Shown piece by piece: positions 15,828-22,060 of a stretch of 26,406 bases of DNA. Numbering within the stretch: the first letter of the stretch is position 1; the number at the start of each line of letters is the position of its first letter. Location: positions 1 through 26,406 of the forward strand of contig CAZAYP010000071.1 of NCBI GenBank assembly GCA_964489425.1. Direction: 5' to 3'. Under the pieces are notes generated by a model. The model saw only the letters and a list, made by a program, of their open reading frames with translations, did no database searches and was not told the DNA's origin. The DNA comes from CAZAYP01 sp964489425 [NCBI: uncultured Verrucomicrobiota bacterium] (GTDB taxonomy: Bacteria; Verrucomicrobiota; Kiritimatiellia; RZYC01). The position numbers and the translations under genes are program-made.

Positions 15828-17930
15828 ATGGGGAACACCCGCGCACCCTGGTCCCGCTGGTTTCTTCCTGCCCTGACGGTCGTCCTGCTGGGGGTCGCGT
15901 GGTGGGCTTGGCGCGCCCGATCAGAATCGCCCCGGCCGCCGGCCAATAGCTCGGCGCCCGCCGTCACGGCCCATCCCGGCACGCCGGATGCGGTGACCCC
16001 GAGCGCTTCCCGGGAGCCGCGGAACGCGGTGCCGCCGCCAGACGAGCCCGCGCCCGGCGGGCTGGGATTCCAGGCCGGGCAACGGCTGGTTTATGACTTC
16101 TCTCAATCGCGCCAGATTACCCTTGGCATGCGGCAGCCGCCGCAGGGTCCGGGCGCGACCGCCATCACGCAGGAACAGAACCTGACGACCACGCAGCGCG
16201 GCCGGCTGGTCGTGAAGGTGCAGGCCGAGATTCATGACACGAACGGGCCGGCCGGCTGGCTCATGGCATGCCAATGGGAGCACCCTGAAATAGAAATGGA
16301 GGTCGGCACGCCGTCCGATGCCGAACAACAGCGCCAGATGCAGCAGGCCCTGGCAGCCGTGGAATCCGAACTGGCGCAAGGGACCGTGCTGGTGGCCATG
16401 GCCCGCTCCGGCCGGATCCAGGAGCCCCGCGCCATCGCCCTGGCATCCCAGGAATCCCGGGACCATTGGCTCGACATTCTCGCCCGCTGGCAGGTGGTCC
16501 TGGCCGACGATCCGGCCGCGCTGCAATGGGAAGCCGCCGAGGAAGACCCGACTGGATCCTACCTGGCGCAGTACCGCAGCACCGGCACCGGCCCGGCGCG
16601 CCACCTGGTGAAAAAGAAGCTGCGCTACACGGAAATCAGCCTGCATTCCATGAACCCGGACACCCCGGCGGAAGATGACGGCCCACCGCCCAGTTCGGCC
16701 ATCCGGGGCGAGACCGCCATCGATCTGAACCCCTACCCCCAGACCATCGCGGGCGACGAGACCTTGCTGGTGGTCGCTTCCAGCATGTTTTCCATCAAGG
16801 GTCGGGCCAGCTTCCGCTTCCAGTTGACCGGCCGGGAAACCCGCGCGGCGGGCGCGGCGTTGAGCGCGGCCGACGTGGCCCGGCAACTGGGCGGCGCGGG
16901 CGTTGACCTGCGACAGCGCCGGGCGGAGGACCGCCAGTGGGCGCAGCAGGATCGCGCGCTCACTCCGGAATCCATGGAAGACCTCGTGGCGCAGCTCAAG
17001 CGCCTGATCGAGGCCGGTGGCGCGCAAAGTACCGAGGAACTGGCGCTGGCCGCACAGTTGATTGCCGCCGTGCGGGCGGGCGGCACCAACGCCGTGGCGG
17101 TGCTACTCGAATGCCTGACCGACGATCCCACCGAGCACGATTACGCCGCGGTACTGATTGGCGTCCTGGCCGCAGCCAACACGCCGGATGCGCACCGCGG
17201 CTTGCTCGAAATCATCGCCGATCCGTCGTGGCCGCTCAAGACGCGGGAACTGGCGCTGGAATCCTCCATCCAGACCACCCATCCCGCGCCCGAGGCCGAC
17301 GCGGTGCTCAAGACGCTCAGCGCGGCGGGCGGGCCGCTGGCCGACACCGCGCTGCTCACCCTGGGCGCCACGGGCGACTACGTGCGCGGGACGGATACCA
17401 ATCGCTATCACGACATCAACGCGTACGTTGCGGAGCAGATCGGGCGCCTGCCGGACGACCCGGCGGCAGAAGACCGAGGTCGGACCCTGCTGCTGCTGGA
17501 TACCGTGGCCAACCTGGGTCCGCCCGAGGTGCCGCCGCTGGTGGCCCGCGCCTACACCAACGAGGAGGCCTATGTCCGGGACCGGGCCGTCTGGAGCCTG
17601 AACCGCATATTTTCTCCGGTGGCGGAGGCCATGGTAATGAACGCCCTGACCAATGACGCGGACGCCCAGGTGCGCACCACGGCGCTGCGCGTGGCCGGCG
17701 CTCCCGCCCGCACCAATGCCCTGGCCATCCTGCGCGAGACCGCCGTGCATCATGCCACTCCCGCCCTGCGCATCGAGGCCATCAGCCTGATGACGGTTGC
17801 GTGGGCCGGTAACACCGGCGTGGTCTGCATCGTCCAGTCGGCCGCGGTCAACGATCCATCCGAAGAAGTCCGTGCCTACGCAGCCGAGTGGCTGCAGGTT
17901 CATGCCGTGCCACGCGATCTGGCCCCATAA
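15828..17930 (+). CDS. Anchored protein resembling the vitellogenin-type lipid-transport module (beta domain plus helical repeats)
   Basis: A 700-aa protein with an N-terminal membrane anchor (11-29, WFLPALTVVLLGVAWWAWR) and a Pro/Ala-rich linker (30-78). A beta-rich domain (79-340) begins GFQAGQRLVYDFSQSRQITL and contains RGRLVVKVQAEIHD and SSMFSIKGRASFRFQLTGRE. An alpha-helical repeat region (375-695) has HEAT-like periodicity: for example VAVLLECLTDDP, ALESSIQTTHP and VRDRAVWSLNRIF. The order 'pg..y.Y.y' beta sheet followed by a long alpha superhelix recalls the N-terminal lipid-binding unit of vitellogenin/MTP-type large lipid transfer proteins. That similarity is a pattern judgement, not a database match; a plain HEAT-repeat protein is the alternative. 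ATG 15828 is three bases after the previous stop; no strong Shine-Dalgarno, consistent with translational coupling. It ends 28 bp from the convergent rny gene. Confidence 0.7.
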   Translation: MGNTRAPWSRWFLPALTVVLLGVAWWAWRARSESPRPPANSSAPAVTAHPGTPDAVTPSASREPRNAVPPPDEPAPGGLGFQAGQRLVYDFSQSRQITLGMRQPPQGPGATAITQEQNLTTTQRGRLVVKVQAEIHDTNGPAGWLMACQWEHPEIEMEVGTPSDAEQQRQMQQALAAVESELAQGTVLVAMARSGRIQEPRAIALASQESRDHWLDILARWQVVLADDPAALQWEAAEEDPTGSYLAQYRSTGTGPARHLVKKKLRYTEISLHSMNPDTPAEDDGPPPSSAIRGETAIDLNPYPQTIAGDETLLVVASSMFSIKGRASFRFQLTGRETRAAGAALSAADVARQLGGAGVDLRQRRAEDRQWAQQDRALTPESMEDLVAQLKRLIEAGGAQSTEELALAAQLIAAVRAGGTNAVAVLLECLTDDPTEHDYAAVLIGVLAAANTPDAHRGLLEIIADPSWPLKTRELALESSIQTTHPAPEADAVLKTLSAAGGPLADTALLTLGATGDYVRGTDTNRYHDINAYVAEQIGRLPDDPAAEDRGRTLLLLDTVANLGPPEVPPLVARAYTNEEAYVRDRAVWSLNRIFSPVAEAMVMNALTNDADAQVRTTALRVAGAPARTNALAILRETAVHHATPALRIEAISLMTVAWAGNTGVVCIVQSAAVNDPSEEVRAYAAEWLQVHAVPRDLAP

Positions 17931-17958
17931 CGCATCTGCCGGGAGGCCCACCGTCAGG

Positions 17959-19527
17959 TTACCGGGCGTATTCCACGCAGCGCGTTTCGCGGATGACCGT
18001 GACCTTGATCTGGCCGGGGTACTGCATCGTGGTCTCGATCTGCTTGCTGATGTTGCGGGCCAGTTGCATGGCCTCGGTGTCGTCGATCTTGGAGGGCTCG
18101 ACCAGGACGCGGATCTCGCGGCCGGCCTGGATGGCAAAGCACTTTTCGACGCCGCGGAACCCGGCGGCGATCTTTTCGAGGTTTTCCAGGCGCTTGAGGT
18201 AGATCTCCGTGGTTTCGGAGCGCGCGCCCGGACGGGCCGCGGTGATTGCGTCCGCGGCCATGGCCAGGACCGCGTAGATGCTCTCGCCCGCCATGTCTTC
18301 GTGGTGGGCGCCGACCGCGTTAATGATGATCGCGGGCTCGTTGTACTTGCGCAGCACGTCCGCGCCGATCACGGCGTGGCTGCCCTCGACCTTGTGATCG
18401 ATGGCCTTGCCGACATCGTGGAACAGGCCGACCCGCTTGGCAATCGTCACGTCCAGGCCAAGCTCGCCGGCCATCATCGCCATGAGATGGGCCATCTCCA
18501 GGGAGTGCTGCAGCACGTTCTGGCCGTAGCTGTGGCGGAACTGCAGGCTGCCCACCAGGCGCATCAGCTCGGGGTTGACGTCGTGCAGCCCCAGCTCGTA
18601 GATGGCGGCCTCGCCGGCCTGGCGAATGCGCTCGTCCAGGGTTTCCTGGACCTTGGCGATGATCTCCTCGATCCGCGCGGGATGGATCCGGCCGTCGGCG
18701 ATCAGCATTTCCAGGGCCTGGCGGGCAATCTCGCGGCGCAGGGGATCGAAGCCGGAGATGACGACCACCTCGGGGGTGTCGTCGATCAGGATGTCGCAGC
18801 CGGTGGCGGCTTCGAGGGCGCGGATGTTGCGGCCTTCGCGGCCGATGATGCGGCCTTTCATCTCGTCGTTGGGCAGGTGGACGGTCGAGGTGGTCATCTC
18901 GTAGGCCTGGTCGGCTGCGTAGCGCTGGATGGCCGTGGCGATGATGTCGCGCGCCGTGCGCTCGGCATTCTCGCGGGTCTCCTGCTGGACGTGGCGGATG
19001 AGGGTAGCGGCTTCGGCATGGAGCTCATCCTGCAGGCGGTTCATCAGCAGGGTGCGGGCCTCCTCGCGCGGCAGGTCGGCGATCCGGGCGATCTCATCGG
19101 TCTTGCGCTGGATGAGGGCGTCCAGCTCTTTTTCGCGATCCGCCAGGCGCTGGCGATCCTCGTCGATCTTCCGCAGTTCCTGTTCGATTTTTTCCTCTTT
19201 TTTGTCGAGCAGCGCGAGCTTGCGGTCCAGGTTGGCCTCGCGCTGGGTCCAGCGCTCCTCCTTGGTTTGCATCTGCTCGCGATGCTCGCGGGTTTCCTGC
19301 TCGAACTTGGCCCGCGCGCTCAGCACTTCCTCGCGCGCCTGCAGTTGGGCGTTCTTGACGATGTGCTCGGCCTGCAGTTGGGCGTTGGCGATCGCGGACT
19401 TGGCGTCGCGCTCGGCGCGCATCTGCTTCAGGCGTTCGGACAGGTACTGCATCAGCCCGCCGATCAGGATCCCGACGAATACCCCGGCCAGCGGCCCCAG
19501 GGCCTCGGCCCAGAATTCCAGGTTCAT
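17959..19527 (-). CDS. rny: Ribonuclease Y
   Basis: A 522-aa endoribonuclease Y, which initiates mRNA decay at the inner membrane. Order of parts: N-terminal membrane helix (about 11-28, GPLAGVFVGILIGGLM), long coiled coil (30-195), KH RNA-binding domain with GRIIGREGRNIRALE (225-239), and HD phosphohydrolase domain with H341, HD 370-371 (LFHDVGKAID), HH 408-409 (GAHHED) and D426. The C-terminal tail ends IKVTVIRETRCVEYAR, typical of the family, and length is normal (about 520). ATG 19527 has AGGAGG at 19539-19534 (minus strand). The upstream folate gene reads through into this gene in another frame, so rny is probably co-transcribed with rarA and that gene. Confidence 0.97.
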   Translation of the reverse strand: MNLEFWAEALGPLAGVFVGILIGGLMQYLSERLKQMRAERDAKSAIANAQLQAEHIVKNAQLQAREEVLSARAKFEQETREHREQMQTKEERWTQREANLDRKLALLDKKEEKIEQELRKIDEDRQRLADREKELDALIQRKTDEIARIADLPREEARTLLMNRLQDELHAEAATLIRHVQQETRENAERTARDIIATAIQRYAADQAYEMTTSTVHLPNDEMKGRIIGREGRNIRALEAATGCDILIDDTPEVVVISGFDPLRREIARQALEMLIADGRIHPARIEEIIAKVQETLDERIRQAGEAAIYELGLHDVNPELMRLVGSLQFRHSYGQNVLQHSLEMAHLMAMMAGELGLDVTIAKRVGLFHDVGKAIDHKVEGSHAVIGADVLRKYNEPAIIINAVGAHHEDMAGESIYAVLAMAADAITAARPGARSETTEIYLKRLENLEKIAAGFRGVEKCFAIQAGREIRVLVEPSKIDDTEAMQLARNISKQIETTMQYPGQIKVTVIRETRCVEYAR

Positions 19528-20182
19528 GGACGACCTCCTCTGTGTTCATGGTTTCATCGCGCATGGGTTCAGACAACGGTGGGCGCGGGGCGCGGAGGAT
19601 GCGCCGCTCGGTGATGACCAGGTCCATCGGCACATCGTGCGCTGCGGCCGGCACCCGGGCCTGGATCTGGAAGTCAAAGGCCAGGCCGATCCGGAGCCCG
19701 TTGCGGCGCGCCAGCAGGCGATCGATGTTCCCGCCGCCATGGCCCAGGCGGCGGCCGGCCGGATCAAAGGCGAGGCCCGGCACCACCACGGCCTCCAGCC
19801 GTGCCGTCCCGATCCAGCGCGGGTCCACGGGCTCCGGCACGCCGTCCGGCCCGCGGCGCAACCTGGCGCGGGCGGGCAGCCAGGCCCACGCGTAGCAGCG
19901 CTCAACGGCCTGCCAGGCCGGCACGCATACCCGCACGCCCCGGCGGCGGCACCCGGCGATCAGCGGCGCAGTCGGGGGTTCGCCGGGCAGCGCCAGGTAG
20001 CAGCCCAGGGCGCGCGCGCGCCGCAGGTCGGGCAGCGCGCGCAGCGCGCGCAGGATCTGCCGGCCGGCGCGCCGGACCCAGTCGGGCCGCAGCGCCCGGC
20101 GTTGCGGCCGGAGGCGCGCGCGCAGCGCCGGCTTCAGGTTGGGGGTTCGGGCGTGGATGGCCGCTTCCTCCGGGCGTTCCAA
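19094..20182 (-). CDS. 5-formyltetrahydrofolate cyclo-ligase with run-on C-terminus overlapping rny
   Basis: Residues about 15-196 are a 5-formyl-THF cyclo-ligase (ATP-dependent conversion of 5-formyl-THF to 5,10-methenyl-THF). Seen: LKPALRARLRPQRRAL (16-31), CYLALPGEPPTAPLI (61-75), VPGLAFDPAGRRLGHGGG (134-151), and AHDVPMDLVITERRI (181-195). The usual GGGYYDR is GGGNIDR here, an unusual change at a nucleotide/folate-binding loop. The family normally ends near this point (about 180-200 aa), but no in-frame stop occurs until 19094, giving 362 aa and an overlap of 434 nt with rny. Both other frames have a TGA just before the rny start (19556-19554 and 19548-19546), so one base lost or gained near the end would explain it. 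The start used is TTG 20182, inside the end of rarA; no ATG fits. Confidence 0.75.
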   Translation of the reverse strand: MERPEEAAIHARTPNLKPALRARLRPQRRALRPDWVRRAGRQILRALRALPDLRRARALGCYLALPGEPPTAPLIAGCRRRGVRVCVPAWQAVERCYAWAWLPARARLRRGPDGVPEPVDPRWIGTARLEAVVVPGLAFDPAGRRLGHGGGNIDRLLARRNGLRIGLAFDFQIQARVPAAAHDVPMDLVITERRILRAPRPPLSEPMRDETMNTEEVVHEPGILGRGPGAAGRGIRRDPDRRADAVPVRTPEADARRARRQVRDRQRPTAGRAHRQERPTAGARGSAERAGQVRAGNPRASRADANQGGALDPARGQPGPQARAARQKRGKNRTGTAEDRRGSPAPGGSRKRAGRPHPAQDR

Positions 20183-21474
20183 TGTTCCATGCGCTTGCGG
20201 ATGGTCTCCTCGTAACCCTGGTCCGTGGGCGCGTAATAGATCTTGCTCGTGGGCACGTACTCCTGGTCCACGAAGTGGCCGGGGTGGTCGTGCGCGTACT
20301 GGTAGGTTTGGGCCGGCTTGACCACCGGCTTGCTGCGCAGGTGCTCGGGCACGGGCAGGGTGCGGCCGGCGGCCACGTCGTCCATGGCCTGGCCAATGGC
20401 CAGGTACGCGGCGTTGCTCTTGGGCGCCGTGGCCAGGTAGGTGGTGGCCTGGGACAGGATGATGCGCGCCTCGGGCATGCCGACGAACTCTACCGCGCCC
20501 AGCGCCGCCACGGCCACGGTCAGGCCGCGCGGGTCGGCGTTCCCGATGTCCTCGGAGGCCAGGATGATCAGGCGGCGGGCGATGAAGCGCGGGTCTTCCC
20601 CGGCGTGGAGCATCTTGGCCAGCCAGTACACGGCCGCGTGCGGGTCCGAGCCGCGCACGCTCTTGATGAACGCGGAGATGGTGTCGTAGTGCCCGTCTTC
20701 ATCGTGGTCGTAGACAATGGCCTTTTTCTGGATCGACTCCTCGGCCACGGCGCAGGTGATGTGGATGCGGCCCTCCGCGCCGGGCGGCGTGGTCAGGGCG
20801 GCGATCTCCAGCGCGTTCAAGGCGCGGCGCGCGTCGCCCTCGGACCTGCGCGCCAGGTGGCGCAGGGCGTCGTCGTCCGCGTCCACCTTGTGCGGCGCCA
20901 GGCCGCGCGCATCCAGGACGGCCCGCTGGAGCACGGTGAACACGGCCGCCTCGCTGAGCGGCTCGAGCTGGAACACCAGCGACCGCGAGGTCAGCGGGCT
21001 GTTGATGAAGAACATGGGGTTGTGGGTGGTGGCGCCGATCAGGGTGACCGAGCCGTCCTCCACGTACGGGAGCAGGGCGTCCTGCTGGGCCTTGTTGAAG
21101 CGGTGGATCTCGTCGATGAACAGGATCGTTTCCTGCTGGAAGTTGCGCTTGCGCAGTTGGGCGCCCCGCATCAGCCGCCGCAGCTCGTCCACGTTGGAGA
21201 GCACCCCGCTGGTGCGCTCGAAGCGGCGGCGCGTGATCCGGGCGATGACCTCGGCCAGGGTGGTCTTGCCGCAGCCGGGCGGGCCGTACAGGATCACCGA
21301 ACCGAGCCGGTCCGCCTCGATGGCGCGGCGCAGCAGCTTGCCGGGCTGGAGCAGGTGCTCCTGGCCTGCGATTTCCTCGAGGCTGGCCGGGCGCATGCGC
21401 GCAGACAGGGGTTGGCCCCGGGTGTCCCGGGGCGTGGCCGCCGTTTCCGTAGTTGTTGCCTCGAACAGGTCCAT
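20134..21474 (-). CDS. rarA: Replication-associated recombination protein A (RarA/MgsA), AAA+ ATPase
   Basis: A 446-aa clamp-loader-like AAA+ ATPase acting at stalled replication forks. Motifs (numbered from MDLFEATTTE): PLSARMRPASLEEIAGQEHL (22-41), Walker A GPPGCGKT (64-71), Walker B ILFIDEIHRF (117-126), sensor-1 GATTHNP (147-153), and SR (163-164), the likely arginine finger. The MgsA-type tetramerisation part follows with IQKKAIVYDHDEDGHYDTIS, SDPHAAVYWLAKML, ASEDIGNADP and a C-terminal YYAPTDQGYEETIRKRM. Length is normal. In-frame starts at 21489 (ATG) and 21504 (TTG) also exist; ATG 21474 is chosen because family members commonly begin MDLF. The stop at 20136-20134 lies within the start of the folate cyclo-ligase gene, so the two are coupled. 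Confidence 0.95.
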   Translation of the reverse strand: MDLFEATTTETAATPRDTRGQPLSARMRPASLEEIAGQEHLLQPGKLLRRAIEADRLGSVILYGPPGCGKTTLAEVIARITRRRFERTSGVLSNVDELRRLMRGAQLRKRNFQQETILFIDEIHRFNKAQQDALLPYVEDGSVTLIGATTHNPMFFINSPLTSRSLVFQLEPLSEAAVFTVLQRAVLDARGLAPHKVDADDDALRHLARRSEGDARRALNALEIAALTTPPGAEGRIHITCAVAEESIQKKAIVYDHDEDGHYDTISAFIKSVRGSDPHAAVYWLAKMLHAGEDPRFIARRLIILASEDIGNADPRGLTVAVAALGAVEFVGMPEARIILSQATTYLATAPKSNAAYLAIGQAMDDVAAGRTLPVPEHLRSKPVVKPAQTYQYAHDHPGHFVDQEYVPTSKIYYAPTDQGYEETIRKRMEHWNARRKRPSTPEPPT

Positions 21475-21500
21475 GCTGCCGAATTCCATGCCGCGCCCGC

Positions 21501-21692
21501 CCAAAAAAAATACCCCGCGCTTGCCGGTTTAGGGCTGACCTCTGATCCTCTTGACCAAAGTGGGTGCTGCTGCTGGCAGGTCTGCGAATCCCACGAGGGG
21601 ACTCAACTCGCCGCCAGATCGGCTAGCTCCCGTTTGCTTAATGTTGGGTCAGAGCATTGGCCCATCACGAACAAGGCAGGGTATTTTTTTAA
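21501..21692. repeat. Intergenic inverted repeat around a conserved-looking short frame remnant
   Basis: The plus-strand sequence AAAAAAAATACCCCGCGCTTG (about 21503-21523, stated in two parts: eight A, then TACCCCGCGCTTG) is mirrored at 21673-21690 (AAGGCAGGGTATTTTTTT), matching at about 16 of 18 positions. Between the arms, the minus strand is open from about 21640 to a TAA at 21532-21530, ending in LVKRIRGQP, with no start codon or family signature. It may be the tail of a decayed gene. The rest of 21475-21731 has no other recognised gene; a further hairpin lies at 21696-21715. Confidence 0.45.
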
Positions 21693-21695
21693 GGT

Positions 21696-21715
21696 CGGGA
21701 ACCGCGTGGTCCCCG
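21696..21715. other. Hairpin downstream of the small minus-strand ORF
   Basis: CGGGAACC (21696-21703) and GGTCCCCG (21708-21715) pair with one mismatch around a GCGT loop. On the minus strand it lies 17 nt after the stop of the 86-aa frame and could act as a terminator, although no T-run follows on that strand. Confidence 0.3.
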
Positions 21716-21731
21716 GCCGAAAACAACCCCG

Positions 21732-21992
21732 TCAATATAGTAAAGAACGCAGCCGCCAAGCGGCTTGGCCGGGGGGCGCGGTGCGCCCCGGCGGATACAC
21801 CCGCGTATACGCGCGCCGCGCGTGCCCGGTCCACGGCCCCGGCGCCACGAGCGCCCAAGCCGGCCGAACCCGCGGCCGCATTGCGCGACACAGGTCCATC
21901 CTGGCCATGATTACCCTGAACACCGGCCATGCACCCAGCACGGCCAGCATCATGCCTGCGATTTCAAGCCACATGTTTAGTGTGGGGTCCAT
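21732..21992 (-). CDS. Possible small single-pass membrane protein
   Basis: An 86-aa frame beginning MDPTLNMWLEIAGMMLAVLG, with one hydrophobic segment (about 8-30) followed by a basic, Arg-rich tail (MARMDLCRAMRPRVRPAW...). ATG 21992 is preceded by AAGG about 6 nt upstream on the minus strand. I do not recognise a family. The C-terminal half is compositionally GC-driven (RTAPPGQAAWRLR) and overlaps a strong hairpin (21773-21789) and a 12-bp palindrome (21802-21813), so coding may stop being meaningful there. It lies between pheT and rarA. Treat as a tentative gene. Confidence 0.35.
   Translation of the reverse strand: MDPTLNMWLEIAGMMLAVLGAWPVFRVIMARMDLCRAMRPRVRPAWALVAPGPWTGHARRAYTRVYPPGRTAPPGQAAWRLRSLLY
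21773..21813. repeat. GC-rich hairpin and perfect palindrome
   Basis: GGGGCGC (21773-21779) and GCGCCCC (21783-21789) form a 7-bp stem with a GGT loop. CGCGTATACGCG (21802-21813) is a perfect 12-bp palindrome. Both lie inside the tentative 86-aa frame; no known function is recognised. Confidence 0.45.
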
Positions 21993-22060
21993 ACTCTACC
22001 TTGTTCAAATCCTTTTTTCCGCTTGGCGGAGACCGACTTTGCGCCCGGCGCGAGCCCCGG

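Noticed and set aside
17797-19614. Plus-strand 605-aa frame opposite rny
   Set aside because: RNase Y on the other strand is certain; this frame is antisense, low-complexity sequence.
21560-21640. Possible tRNA or other structured RNA suggested by GCGAATCCCAC
   Set aside because: No cloverleaf or acceptor stem could be formed around it, and no SRP RNA, tmRNA, 6S or RNase P hallmarks are present.
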